The notes under the pieces: generated by a model
What the model saw: the letters and a program-made list of their open reading frames with translations, nothing else
The model's database searches: none
Told to the model about the DNA's origin: nothing
Source: Alkaliphilus metalliredigens QYMF
GTDB taxonomy: Bacteria > Bacillota > Clostridia > Peptostreptococcales > Natronincolaceae
DNA: 64,000 nt
Assembly (NCBI RefSeq): GCF_000016985.1
Contig: NC_009633.1
Coordinates: forward strand, 1,736,001 to 1,800,000
Direction: 5' to 3'
Shown: one piece after another, positions 7,940 through 16,159 of the stretch
How positions within the stretch are numbered: the stretch's first letter is position 1
Layout: every line of letters begins with the position of its first letter
Made by a program: the position numbers and the translations under genes

Positions 7940-8787
7940 TAAAGGTACAGTGCTTAAAGCATGTTTATCCTGATAAAACAGAAGTGAGTGTTTGTGGGTT
8001 GGATTTTATTGTGTCAAAGGGAGAAAGAACGGTAATATTAGGTCCTAATGGTGCTGGAAAAACAACACTACTGGCTCATATATTAGGATTACTTGCTCCT
8101 GTTGAAGGAGTAGTAGAGGTGATGGGGCTACCGCCTTATAAGAATTTTAATGAGATACGTAAAAATATAGGTGTTGTCTTTCAAAATGTAGATGAGCAAA
8201 TCATTGGACCCAGGGTCTATGATGATATTGCTTTTACGCCTCGTAATGAGGGGTTATCTAAGGAAGCGGTTCATGAAAAAGTAATGAAAGTTGCTAAAAC
8301 CCTTAACATAGAAGACTTACTCAATAAAATCCCCCATTATCTGAGCGGAGGCCAGAAAAAAAAAGTGGCCTTAGCAGGGGCTATTGTTATGATGCCCAAA
8401 ATATTAATTATGGATGAACCATTTGATTCTTTAGATCCAAAGTCTAAGGTAGAAATGCTAGATATGATCAACTGTTTAAACAAAGAGTATGGCATAACAT
8501 TGGTTATTACTACTCATGATATTAATTTAGTACTAGGATTAGCAGATACGATTTATATTTTAAATCAAGGGAATGTCGTGGCCAAGGGGACCCCTGAAGA
8601 AATATTTATGCAGGATGAAATCTTAAGAAAAGCAAACTTAGAACCACCTATTTTAGTAGCGTTATTTTCAAGACTACGAGAAAAAGGATATGATGTTATA
8701 TCGCCAATTAGCTTAGAGAGTGCAGAAGAACAATTATTATTGATATTACAAAATGCTGGGAGGGTGGGGGAAGGTGTATCTTCATAA
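7927..8787 (+). CDS. cbiO: CbiO-type ECF transporter ATPase
   Basis: ABC ATPase that powers the cobalt/nickel ECF importer. Seen in order: Walker A GPNGAGKTT, Q-loop VFQNVDEQII, signature LSGGQKKKVALAGA, Walker B ILIMDEPFDSLD and the switch His in TTHD. The family's C-terminal extension follows. The ATG at 7927 is preferred because it has a purine-rich SD (GGGACGGTGATG) and starts the conserved MEPLIKVQCLKHVY; an in-frame ATG at 7855 would add 24 residues unlike the family. It overlaps the end of cbiQ. With a single ATPase gene, the complex probably uses a homodimer, as in other CbiMQO systems. Confidence 0.92.
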   Translation: MEPLIKVQCLKHVYPDKTEVSVCGLDFIVSKGERTVILGPNGAGKTTLLAHILGLLAPVEGVVEVMGLPPYKNFNEIRKNIGVVFQNVDEQIIGPRVYDDIAFTPRNEGLSKEAVHEKVMKVAKTLNIEDLLNKIPHYLSGGQKKKVALAGAIVMMPKILIMDEPFDSLDPKSKVEMLDMINCLNKEYGITLVITTHDINLVLGLADTIYILNQGNVVAKGTPEEIFMQDEILRKANLEPPILVALFSRLREKGYDVISPISLESAEEQLLLILQNAGRVGEGVSS

Positions 8788-8837
8788 TTACTGACCCTAA
8801 CAATAATCTCAATATAAAATGAATTTGGATAAGGCTC

Positions 8838-8866
8838 TTGACATAGATTATCATGTTCAATAATAT
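8838..8866 (+). promoter_or_regulatory. Sigma-A type promoter of the VTT membrane protein
   Basis: TTGACA (8838-8843), 17-nt spacer, TAATAT (8861-8866), 38 nt before the TTG start codon at 8904. Confidence 0.7.
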
Positions 8867-8903
8867 ATAGAAAGAAGAAAGTATAGGAATGAAGGTGTTT
8901 TAA

Positions 8904-9599
8904 TTGAGTAAGGGTAGTAAGGTTTTAAAGATTGCTTTAACGGTTGTCCTGTTTATGCTTTTAATATTTATCAATAAACATACCCCAAATTTCAATAAAG
9001 AACAACTAGTAAACTACTTTCAACAGTTCAACGATACAAAAAATTTAGAGTTTATTTTTGTGGGAACGACTGTAGTAGCTAGTGTTTTATTGGTACCGAT
9101 TTCATGGTTTAAGGCAATTGCAAGTATTTCATTTGGTGCTGAAAAGGGGTTTGTTTATGCACTATTATGTGCAAATATCAGTTGTGCTATTTCTTTTTTG
9201 ATTGGTAGACTTTTAGGAAGAAAGGCAATAATGGGTTTCTATAAAAGAGTGTTTGAGCACAGATTAAGTGAAAAGCAAAAAGAATACTTTGAAAAAAGTC
9301 AAAATTTAAGCTTTACATATATATTTTTACTAAGAAATATTTACTTTATACCCTTTTCATTGACTAATTACTATCTAGGAGTGACCAATGTTTCATTTAG
9401 AAAATATATGTTGGCTAGTTTTTTAGGAATGATTCCAGGGACTTTCATTTACACTTACTTTATTGCAAAGTCAGTGAGTATTACAGAAAACATTATGGAG
9501 TTAGTATTTCCAGCACTTTTAGTGATAGCTTATTATGCTTTAGTACACATTTGTAGGAAGAAATTTGAAGAAAGATCTTTATCTGAGCTTATGAATTAA
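8904..9599 (+). CDS. TVP38/TMEM64 (VTT domain) membrane protein
   Basis: Integral membrane protein of the DedA-like VTT superfamily, some members of which act in lipid transport across membranes. It starts with TTG, preceded by SD GAAGGTG. A first helix (VLKIALTVVLFMLLIFI) is followed by the VTT core with ISWFKAIASISFGAEKGF, a helix pair around ANISCAISFLIGRLLGR, and the conserved LRNIYFIPFSLTNYYLGVTNVSFRKY segment ending in GMIPGTFIYTYF. 231 residues is the usual size. It has its own promoter and terminator, so it is probably monocistronic. No substrate can be assigned. Confidence 0.85.
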   Translation: MSKGSKVLKIALTVVLFMLLIFINKHTPNFNKEQLVNYFQQFNDTKNLEFIFVGTTVVASVLLVPISWFKAIASISFGAEKGFVYALLCANISCAISFLIGRLLGRKAIMGFYKRVFEHRLSEKQKEYFEKSQNLSFTYIFLLRNIYFIPFSLTNYYLGVTNVSFRKYMLASFLGMIPGTFIYTYFIAKSVSITENIMELVFPALLVIAYYALVHICRKKFEERSLSELMN

Positions 9600-9631
9600 G
9601 CTTATAAAAATTGGATTTAGTATTGGAACTC

Positions 9632-9658
9632 AAACGACTCCTTAGAGTCGTTTTTTTT
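9632..9658 (+). terminator. Rho-independent terminator after the VTT gene
   Basis: AACGACTC (9633-9640), loop CTTA, GAGTCGTT, then eight T in all. Confidence 0.9.
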
Positions 9659-9715
9659 ATCATAAACATCCATGATAATCAATATTGGAAAATTGACCAA
9701 CATTACAATTATTTG

Positions 9716-9744
9716 TTGACAATATAATAACAAAATTGTATTAT
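9716..9744 (+). promoter_or_regulatory. Sigma-A type promoter of the triple FMN-binding protein gene
   Basis: TTGACA (9716-9721), 17-nt spacer, TATTAT (9739-9744). A long 5' leader of about 180 nt follows, the remainder of this intergenic region. Apart from the Fur-like site I see no other element in it. Confidence 0.75.
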
Positions 9745-9758
9745 AAAAAGAGAGTCTC

Positions 9759-9771
9759 GAGAATCATTATC
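9759..9771. promoter_or_regulatory. Fur-box-like site
   Basis: GAGAATCATTATC matches 12 of 13 positions of the GATAATCATTATC part of the classic Fur box. It lies about 15 nt after the -10 element, so bound Fur would block transcription. The match is by eye against a remembered consensus. Confidence 0.5.
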
Positions 9772-9932
9772 ATGTATTATACGTTATATAATGATATGGA
9801 TTTTCATTTGCAGTGAAATATATTATTTTCTACTGGAAAGTTGGAAGATCTAATACAGAAATTTAGCAAATAATATAGTAGATGATTTTCAGGGTGCACT
9901 AAAATGTAAATATGGATATGAGGGGGATTATA

Positions 9933-11291
9933 ATGAAGAAGTTTGTGGCAGGATTAATGGTTGGCGTAACTTTAATGGGTGGCATTTCTTATGCGTCTAA
10001 TTCAAGCGTACAGGGAGCCTTAGAATCTTTTAGGTTTTTAATCAATGGAGAAGCGACTCAACAACAAGGTTTTATTCATGAAGGAAGAACCTATGTACCA
10101 GTAAGATTTGTATCAGAAATATTAGGGAAAGAAGTGTTGTGGGATGGTGCAACTCGAACGATCCATATCGATGAAAAGACCGGAGTAACTTATGATAATG
10201 GAAGATATAGAGGAACTTATGGAGATAGAGGGGACCAGCAAGTAAGCATCGAGTTCCACTTAGAAGATAATATCATTAAAGACCTCAGCTATCGATACCT
10301 ATATCACTCGGGTAACGACTATCGTAAGATTGAAGAGGGACAACCACTATACCCAGTCGTGCAACAGCATCAGCAAGTACTAGACTACTTAGATGGAAAA
10401 TCACTTGATGCCATCTATGACCTTTACAATCCAGGAAATATAGTAGCGGATATTGATAGCTTCACAGGAGCCACTATTCGAGGTTCAAAAATCTTCTCTG
10501 CTATACAAGATGGTTTAAATAGAGGAGTCTATGTGCCAGCTGGTGATTTTAGCAGAGAAGTTAGCGTCTATGAGGATGGAAGGTACAGAGGTGTATTTTC
10601 AGATGGTGGAGCACAACAAGTGAGTATTCAATTTCACTTAGAAGACAATGTAATGAAGGATTTAAGCTACAGACACCTATACCATCGTGATACTGACTAT
10701 CGTCAAATTGAGCAAAGTCACCCATTATACTCAATAGTGGTACAGCATCAGCAAATCTTAGATCACCTAGAGGGGAAACCATTAGAAGCTATGTTTGCTC
10801 TACATAATCCAGGAGACTTGATAGAAGATATTGATACTTTTACTGGGGCTACAATTAGAGGAAACAAAGTACTTTCTGCAATTAGAGATGGATTAAATAG
10901 AGGTATATATACGCCATCTGGGGACGTTAGTACAGCCGTTAAAGTTTATGAAGATGGAAGATATAGAGGAATATACGGAGACAGAGGAGATCAACAAGTA
11001 AGCATTCAGTTTCATTTAGAAGACAATCTACTGACAAACTTAAGCTATAGACATTTATACCATTCTGGTAATGACTATCGCCAGATTGAGGAAGGTCATG
11101 CACTGTATCCAGTAGTGGTACAGCATCAGCAAATCCTAGACCATCTAGAGGGGAAACCATTAGCAGCTATTTTTGATCTGCATAATACAGGAGACTTTAT
11201 AGAAGATATTGATACCTTTACAGGAGCTACAATGAGAGGAAATAAAGTGCTTTCTGCAATTCAGGATGGGTTAAATAGAGGTATATATTAA
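9933..11291 (+). CDS. Secreted protein with copper amine oxidase-like N-terminal domain and three FMN-binding domains
   Basis: Predicted extracellular flavoprotein for electron transfer. A signal peptide (residues 1-22, ending SYASN) leads to a copper amine oxidase N-like domain (about 30-80, with GRTYVPVRFVSEILG). Three near-identical FMN-binding (PF04205-type) domains follow, with a period of 126 residues: about 85-200, 211-326 and 337-452. Each carries the flavinylation motif DxxTGAT (D175-T181, D301-T307, D427-T433), in which ApbE is known to attach FMN to the last Thr. The ATG at 9933 is chosen because SD GAGGGGG sits 5-6 nt before it; an upstream in-frame ATG at 9912 lacks one. No transmembrane anchor, sortase motif or neighbouring ApbE is seen. 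A Fur-like box suggests iron control. Domain call firm; electron partner unknown. Confidence 0.88.
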   Translation: MKKFVAGLMVGVTLMGGISYASNSSVQGALESFRFLINGEATQQQGFIHEGRTYVPVRFVSEILGKEVLWDGATRTIHIDEKTGVTYDNGRYRGTYGDRGDQQVSIEFHLEDNIIKDLSYRYLYHSGNDYRKIEEGQPLYPVVQQHQQVLDYLDGKSLDAIYDLYNPGNIVADIDSFTGATIRGSKIFSAIQDGLNRGVYVPAGDFSREVSVYEDGRYRGVFSDGGAQQVSIQFHLEDNVMKDLSYRHLYHRDTDYRQIEQSHPLYSIVVQHQQILDHLEGKPLEAMFALHNPGDLIEDIDTFTGATIRGNKVLSAIRDGLNRGIYTPSGDVSTAVKVYEDGRYRGIYGDRGDQQVSIQFHLEDNLLTNLSYRHLYHSGNDYRQIEEGHALYPVVVQHQQILDHLEGKPLAAIFDLHNTGDFIEDIDTFTGATMRGNKVLSAIQDGLNRGIY

Positions 11292-11325
11292 ACTTAGTAG
11301 TGAATTACATTAGATATAAGATGCA

Positions 11326-11359
11326 AAATAGAGTTGGGCCTAAGCCTAGCTCTATTTTT
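11326..11359 (+). terminator. Rho-independent terminator after the FMN-binding protein gene
   Basis: AAATAGAGTTGGGC pairs imperfectly with GCCTAGCTCTATTT around a CTAA loop, ending in a T run. Confidence 0.75.
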
Positions 11360-11629
11360 ATAATTAATATATGGATCAAAAGGAAAATCAGGCTACTTAA
11401 CAACAAATCTTACACTTTTGTGTATAAGATGATAACTTTCTAGACATATTTTTATTTTTTACTCCATAAATAAAAACCAGAATGATACAATAAGGATAGA
11501 AGAAGTGAGATTTGGAATTCAAGTTTTGATATTGTGAACCACAATAAAAGGAAGCACTTTAAAATCTACTAAACACTGATTGTGTGGTAGGTTTATTTTA
11601 AGAATAAAAGACAGCAGGAGGGCGCGAAA
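11360..11629. other. Intergenic stretch before the GIY-YIG gene
   Basis: With the preceding terminator the gene-free stretch is 338 bp. I see AT-rich sequence, no convincing promoter and no open frame with a ribosome binding site, only the SD (GCAGGAGGGCG) of the next gene at its right end. Confidence 0.4.
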
Positions 11630-11878
11630 ATGCCATATACGTATATTGTTGAATGCAAAGATGGGACATATTATACTGGATGGACCGTAGATCTTGAAGC
11701 AAGAGTAAAGATGCATAATGAGGGCAAAGGGGCTAAGTATACAAGGAATAAAAGACCCGTTAAATTGATTTATTGGGAGCTAAAAGAAGATCGTAGTCAG
11801 GCACAAAAAAGAGAAAGAGCCATCCAGAAAATGAATAAATCAGCCAAAGTACAATTGGTACAGCAAATGAGTAAATGA
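11630..11878 (+). CDS. GIY-YIG domain protein (UPF0213/YhbQ-like)
   Basis: Small 82-residue GIY-YIG nuclease-superfamily protein of the stand-alone YhbQ/UPF0213 type. The two defining strands are seen as [17 protein letters not shown], followed by the helix with [21 protein letters not shown], where the conserved Arg and Tyr occur, and a downstream Glu in [10 protein letters not shown]. Members are usually lone housekeeping genes thought to act on DNA; the exact substrate is not settled. A strong SD AGGAGGG sits 8 nt before the ATG. It stands alone between unrelated genes. Confidence 0.9.
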   Translation: MPYTYIVECKDGTYYTGWTVDLEARVKMHNEGKGAKYTRNKRPVKLIYWELKEDRSQAQKRERAIQKMNKSAKVQLVQQMSK

Positions 11879-12000
11879 AACGTACTCCAGGCAAGAGTAA
11901 GTTATGGAATCCTCTTTATTGTTTAATAAATAACGAATGCTGTGTTATTTTAGAACAGTTGGTCTAAAAGGGAACAAAAAAATGTGCCGAAGTGGAACTA

Positions 12001-12018
12001 TTGGTGAAATATTCCGAA
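12001..12018. promoter_or_regulatory. Weak Rex-like palindrome before the alcohol dehydrogenase gene
   Basis: TTGGTGAAATATTCCGAA resembles the redox regulator Rex site TTGTGAAATATTTCACAA in the core but is poor in one arm. Rex commonly controls fermentative dehydrogenases. Tentative. The rest of 11879-12150 shows only a possible TTGACT-17-TACAGA promoter. Confidence 0.22.
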
Positions 12019-12150
12019 TTGACTAAAAATTCACAATTTATTTTGACTGATATACTCCTACTTAATACAGACTTTAATAAATAATAAATTGTGGCATGGT
12101 ACTTGCGTATAAGTATAGTGAAACTAAAATTTTTTAAGGGGGAAAATATA

Positions 12151-13314
12151 ATGGCTTATGCAGATCAAGTTTTTAGTTATTTTATGCCAACAGTAAATTT
12201 AATGGGTGCGGGAGCAGTCAAGCAAGTAGGGGTACAGGTTAAAAATCAAGGTGGAAAAAAGGTGCTAATCGTTACAGATGCATTCCTGAACAAATTTGGA
12301 ATGGCAGGGGACATTAAAGCTATTTTAGAAGCTGATGGATTAGAGGTAGTTATTTTTGACGGTGCACAACCAAATCCCACAGACTTAAATGTGGAAGCAG
12401 GATTAAAGGCATTTAAAGATAATGGATGTGATACAATCGTTTCTCTTGGTGGCGGATCTGCTCATGACTGTGCTAAAGGTGTGGGAATTGTAGCAGGTAA
12501 TGGTGGCAAGATACAAGATTATGAAGGCGTTGATCAAAGTACAAAACCAATGGTACCGTTGATTGCAATCAATACAACTGCAGGAACAGCCAGTGAAATG
12601 ACAAGATTTTGTATTATCACAGACACAAGCAGAAAAGTAAAAATGGCAATTGTAGACTGGCGATGTACACCAAGTGCATCTATTAATGACCCCGTCTTAA
12701 TGGTTAATATGCCAGCTGGCTTAACTGCTGCTACCGGTATGGATGCTCTAACCCATGCAATTGAAGCCTATGTATCAGTGGCTGCAACACCTGTTACGGA
12801 TTCAGCGGCTTTACACGCAATCAAATTAATTTCTGAAAATCTTAGAGGCGCAGTAGCTAACGGAGATAACTTTGAAGCTAGAAAGCAAATGGCATATGCT
12901 CAGTTTTTAGGGGGAATGGCCTTTAATAATGCAAGTTTAGGAATTGTTCATGGTATGGCACATCAATTGGGTGGATTTTATGACCTACCCCATGGTGTCT
13001 GTAATGCAATTTTATTACCACATGTAGAAAAGTTCAATATGCTTAGTAATCCGAACCGTTTTGTTGACATTGCAAAGGCATTTGGTGAAAATGTAGAAGG
13101 TCTATCAACAATTGATGCCGCAGAAGTTGCAATTAATGCAATCAAGCGTTTGTCACAAGATGTAGGAATTCCATCGGGCTTAGCAGCATTAAATGTTAAG
13201 GAAAAAGATTTCAAACTAATGGCAGAAAATGCGTTGAAGGATGCCTGTAGTGCAACAAATCCAAGAAAAGCATCGTTAGAAGACGTTATCAATATATTCA
13301 AAGATGCGATGTAA
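12151..13314 (+). CDS. Iron-containing alcohol dehydrogenase
   Basis: Group III Fe-dependent NAD(P)H alcohol dehydrogenase, 387 residues, interconverting aldehydes and alcohols in fermentation. The NAD-binding [13 protein letters not shown] loop and [16 protein letters not shown] are typical. The metal site is complete: D and H in [15 protein letters not shown], and the two histidines in [19 protein letters not shown]. The pattern is closest to 1,3-propanediol/butanol dehydrogenases, but the substrate cannot be fixed from sequence. The ATG at 12151 follows SD AAGGGGGAAA; an in-frame ATG at 12091 would add an untypical 20 residues. It is followed by a strong bidirectional terminator and stands as a single-gene unit. 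Confidence 0.93.
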   Translation: MAYADQVFSYFMPTVNLMGAGAVKQVGVQVKNQGGKKVLIVTDAFLNKFGMAGDIKAILEADGLEVVIFDGAQPNPTDLNVEAGLKAFKDNGCDTIVSLGGGSAHDCAKGVGIVAGNGGKIQDYEGVDQSTKPMVPLIAINTTAGTASEMTRFCIITDTSRKVKMAIVDWRCTPSASINDPVLMVNMPAGLTAATGMDALTHAIEAYVSVAATPVTDSAALHAIKLISENLRGAVANGDNFEARKQMAYAQFLGGMAFNNASLGIVHGMAHQLGGFYDLPHGVCNAILLPHVEKFNMLSNPNRFVDIAKAFGENVEGLSTIDAAEVAINAIKRLSQDVGIPSGLAALNVKEKDFKLMAENALKDACSATNPRKASLEDVINIFKDAM

Positions 13315-13391
13315 TATAAAAATATAGAACAGCTACACATTAAGACGGAGTGTAGGTAAACGATTTCAAATGAAATACAATGAACATTCTA

Positions 13392-13431
13392 AAAAGATGA
13401 GTGCCCTTAAACAAAAGGGCACTCATCTTTT
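13392..13431. terminator. Bidirectional terminator between convergent genes
   Basis: A perfect 17-bp stem (AAAAGATGAGTGCCCTT at 13392-13408 with its complement at 13415-13431), with A and T runs on the two sides. It serves the alcohol dehydrogenase (+) and the minus-strand gene that ends at 13430. Confidence 0.92.
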
Positions 13432-14575
13432 AATTTGATTCGACAATCTTGTTTAAATGTTCATATATTGATCTCACACCTCGCCACCAATCAGGGTCCT
13501 CTGCATACCTGCGATTAATCCACTTGAAGGGATCCATTCCCTTGGGCAATCCCTTAAGTAAGTTCGAAACTGTTCGTGCGGCAATGGCTGAAGAATCTTC
13601 AAGATTCGTATTATACTTGATCCAACTTTCAAAAACATTGTAGGGATTGTTGATGATTTCTCCTGCATTAGGGTGACTTTCAGGAATAAAACCTTGCTCA
13701 TGTCCTGCAATAGAAAAAAGGATAAGTGGGTCAAGATGAAACTTTTTGCTTGTCTCTATAATGGTTAAAAAATGTGGATCTCTTCCTAGGAGAGAGCCTC
13801 TGTCAATTAAATAAAATCGCAAGTGATTTTCATTAATATTTCGATAGCGAAGGGTCTGAGGGATATGATAAAAAGTAATAATTTCATCCATCAGAGTCGT
13901 AAAAGAGCCTGATGTTAGTTGACTCATGGGCTCATCGATATTAAAACGTACAGCTGGCTCCGATGTGGTAGATGGATCTATATTAATAGAGTAGCCAATA
14001 AAAAGAAGTACAAAAGTTAATAATATGAATATAGATAAATGGTGGTTAGATAATCTTGTGAAAATTCGGCTGGATTCTCTATTAGTAGTGACTTCATCAA
14101 TGACTTGATCAACTTCCCCCACAAAAGGGGCGTAAACTAAAGGGACTTCTTCTATGAAGGATTCAGCAAGATTTTTCTGATCCTTAGATAAAACTGCTTC
14201 TCGATAATTCATAATGGTTTCAATATCAATGCTATCTTGGATTTTGTGGTTAATCCAATTGCTAAGTGTGTCTAAAGTATCATCAGTAAAGCTATCCATT
14301 GTGATACAGCACTCTACGATATCAGAGCAAAGAATGGATCTTTGTTGTTCGAATAAAGTTTTCTGTAAAAGGCGTGTTCGGAGCTCCTCCTGATGATGAA
14401 CCTCAAAGCCCTTTAATTCATGATCGATTACTTGACGAATAGACTTGGCTAAAATTTGTGCCTTGTGCTTTTCGCCATGATGGGGATATTTAAATTCAAT
14501 ATATTTTTTTAAGGAAAAGATGTTTTCCCTTGTCAAAATAGGTTTCGTTGCTAATCGATCTACGAAAGTAATCAT
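13430..14575 (-). CDS. Membrane-anchored glucosaminidase-like cell-wall hydrolase
   Basis: A 381-residue protein with three parts. The N-terminal 175 residues look cytosolic, helical and charged, and I do not recognise them. One transmembrane helix (LSIFILLTFVLLFIGYSI, about 183-200) follows. The extracellular C-terminus resembles the glucosaminidase/lysozyme-like fold: a Glu in FSIAGHEQGFIPE, NNPYNVFESWIKYNT, and AARTVSNLL...WINRRYAEDPDWWRGV. It would cut glycan strands of peptidoglycan at the outer face. The ATG at 14575 is 8 nt after SD GAGGTG; a GTG three codons earlier is too close to it. Monocistronic and convergent with the alcohol dehydrogenase. The N-terminal domain leaves open a signalling or division-linked role. 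Confidence 0.65.
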   Translation of the reverse strand: MITFVDRLATKPILTRENIFSLKKYIEFKYPHHGEKHKAQILAKSIRQVIDHELKGFEVHHQEELRTRLLQKTLFEQQRSILCSDIVECCITMDSFTDDTLDTLSNWINHKIQDSIDIETIMNYREAVLSKDQKNLAESFIEEVPLVYAPFVGEVDQVIDEVTTNRESSRIFTRLSNHHLSIFILLTFVLLFIGYSINIDPSTTSEPAVRFNIDEPMSQLTSGSFTTLMDEIITFYHIPQTLRYRNINENHLRFYLIDRGSLLGRDPHFLTIIETSKKFHLDPLILFSIAGHEQGFIPESHPNAGEIINNPYNVFESWIKYNTNLEDSSAIAARTVSNLLKGLPKGMDPFKWINRRYAEDPDWWRGVRSIYEHLNKIVESN

Positions 14576-14763
14576 ATTTATCACACCTCAGGTTAGTGGA
14601 ACTTTATATATTATACCTCTATTATAATACTTTTCTACCCAAGGGAAAAGGTGGAATTTAATGAGACATTTTGAGTAAGGAGCAGGATTATGATTTTTTG
14701 TATAGAATATGGATACAGGGAATGGTAAGTTAAAGAAATGATCAGAGTAGAGGAGGAATATAA

Positions 14764-15501
14764 ATGACTAAAAATATTGGAAAAGAGTTCATGAAATATA
14801 CAAAGTATGAATATTTAGTGCCATCGGATCAGGAAAAAGAACTGCCACAGCCACCCTTAGAGAATGCCTATGAAGGCAGTGAAGACAAAATCAACCTACC
14901 CTCTCCAGACAAAATAAAGGTTGGAGAAATAGACCTAAAGAAAGCCATGGAAGTTAGAAAAAGTCTTAGAAAATATTCCCAAAAATCCTTGGAAATTGAA
15001 GAACTAGGATTCCTACTGTGGTATACCCAAGGTGTGAAATCTGTGGTTTCAAGACCAGCTACTCTAAGAACGGTTCCTTCAGCTGGGGCAAGACATGCCT
15101 TGGAAACCTATCTGTTAATCAATCAAGTGGAGGGAATTAAGCCAGGGATCTATCGCTACCTCGCCTTGGCCCATCAACTGGTTCCAATCAATTTAGCAGA
15201 TACATTAGCAGATAAAGTGACACAAGCCTGTCATAATCAAGAATTTGTTAACCAGAGTGCCGTGACCTTCATATGGGTAGCTGATATTTATCGCATGAAG
15301 TGGCGATATGGAGAAAGAGGCTATCGATATATTCATCTAGATGCAGGGCATGTTTGCCAAAACCTGTATTTAGCAGCAGAAGGGATTGATAGTGGCGTCT
15401 GTGCAATTGCAGCCTTTGATGATGATGAAATCAATCGGTTGATTGGCGTCGATGGAGAACAACAATTTGTAACCTATATAGCTACCCTAGGAAAGAAATA
15501 A
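14764..15501 (+). CDS. SagB-type nitroreductase-fold dehydrogenase
   Basis: FMN-dependent nitroreductase-fold protein of the SagB/ThcOx dehydrogenase family, 245 residues. The family's RKSLRKYSQKSLEIEELGFLLWYTQGV, the TVPSAGARHALETYLLIN block, the R-rich GERGYRYIHLDAGHVCQNLYLAAEG segment and the C-terminal VTYIATLGKK are all visible. SagB itself oxidises azolines in peptide natural products, but this copy has no cyclodehydratase or precursor gene nearby. It is probably the common stand-alone type with an unknown substrate. SD AGAGGAGGA precedes the ATG, and a terminator follows. Confidence 0.88.
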   Translation: MTKNIGKEFMKYTKYEYLVPSDQEKELPQPPLENAYEGSEDKINLPSPDKIKVGEIDLKKAMEVRKSLRKYSQKSLEIEELGFLLWYTQGVKSVVSRPATLRTVPSAGARHALETYLLINQVEGIKPGIYRYLALAHQLVPINLADTLADKVTQACHNQEFVNQSAVTFIWVADIYRMKWRYGERGYRYIHLDAGHVCQNLYLAAEGIDSGVCAIAAFDDDEINRLIGVDGEQQFVTYIATLGKK

Positions 15502-15520
15502 ATCAAAAATCAGTGAATCA

Positions 15521-15556
15521 AAAAAGCCCTTGTCAGAAGTTTACAAGGGCTTTTTT
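15521..15556. terminator. Terminator between sagB-like and iorB genes
   Basis: AAAAAGCCCTTGT (15521-15533) pairs with ACAAGGGCTTTTT, with a 9-nt loop and a T run. The flanking A run lets it also serve the convergent iorB transcript. Confidence 0.88.
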
Positions 15557-15573
15557 CGTAGATGCCGATCACA

Positions 15574-16146
15574 TTAGCTAAATTCAAAGCCTAAATCAAA
15601 GGCTTTTAGATTGACATCAATGGCCTTGGAAGGCACGTTTTTTGTAAGAGACCTCTTCCATGAATCCTGACTTAGGGGCAAATGCTTTGCCATCATACCC
15701 AGTAAAATGGTATTGGCTACTTTATCATTGCCTAGTTTTTTAGCCTCCTCTAGGGCATCAATCTCAGAATAAGTAAAGTCCTTGGAGAGACCCGCCACTT
15801 CTGCCTGTGGGTAAGCTTCTTTTTCCAGTAAAACCGGTGTAGGATAAACTCGATTTTGATTGAGTACAATAATGGCAGTGCTTTTCATTAAATATCTCCA
15901 CCGATAGGCTTCTAATGGTTCCATTCCCATGAGAATATCTCCCTCTCCTTCGGGAATATTAGGAGAAGCAATGGATTTGCCAATACGTACAGAACCCCAA
16001 ACCATGCCTCCACGCTGAGAAAGACCTACGACATCATTACTCTTTACATCTAAACCTTCCTCAAGTGCTGCATCACATATGATTCTAGTTGTGAGGACAA
16101 GACCTTGGCCACCAACACCGGCCAGCATAATATTTTTCGTTTCCAT
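15574..16146 (-). CDS. iorB: Indolepyruvate:ferredoxin oxidoreductase beta subunit
   Basis: The gamma-type catalytic domain subunit of indolepyruvate ferredoxin oxidoreductase, which with IorA converts arylpyruvates from aromatic amino acid breakdown to aryl-acetyl-CoA, reducing ferredoxin. The N-terminal GVGGQGLVLTTRII nucleotide-binding motif and SQRGGMVWGSVRIG are diagnostic. 190 residues is normal. The ATG at 16146 lies about 7 nt after AAGGGGG; a TTG two codons upstream is too close to that SD. It lies 13 nt after iorA and is certainly in the same operon. Confidence 0.93.
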   Translation of the reverse strand: METKNIMLAGVGGQGLVLTTRIICDAALEEGLDVKSNDVVGLSQRGGMVWGSVRIGKSIASPNIPEGEGDILMGMEPLEAYRWRYLMKSTAIIVLNQNRVYPTPVLLEKEAYPQAEVAGLSKDFTYSEIDALEEAKKLGNDKVANTILLGMMAKHLPLSQDSWKRSLTKNVPSKAIDVNLKAFDLGFEFS

Positions 16147-16159
16147 AATCAATCCCCCT

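Noticed and set aside
10561-11160. Two similar reverse-strand open frames inside the FMN-binding gene
   Set aside because: They are similar only because they mirror the tandem domain repeat. They lack ribosome binding sites.
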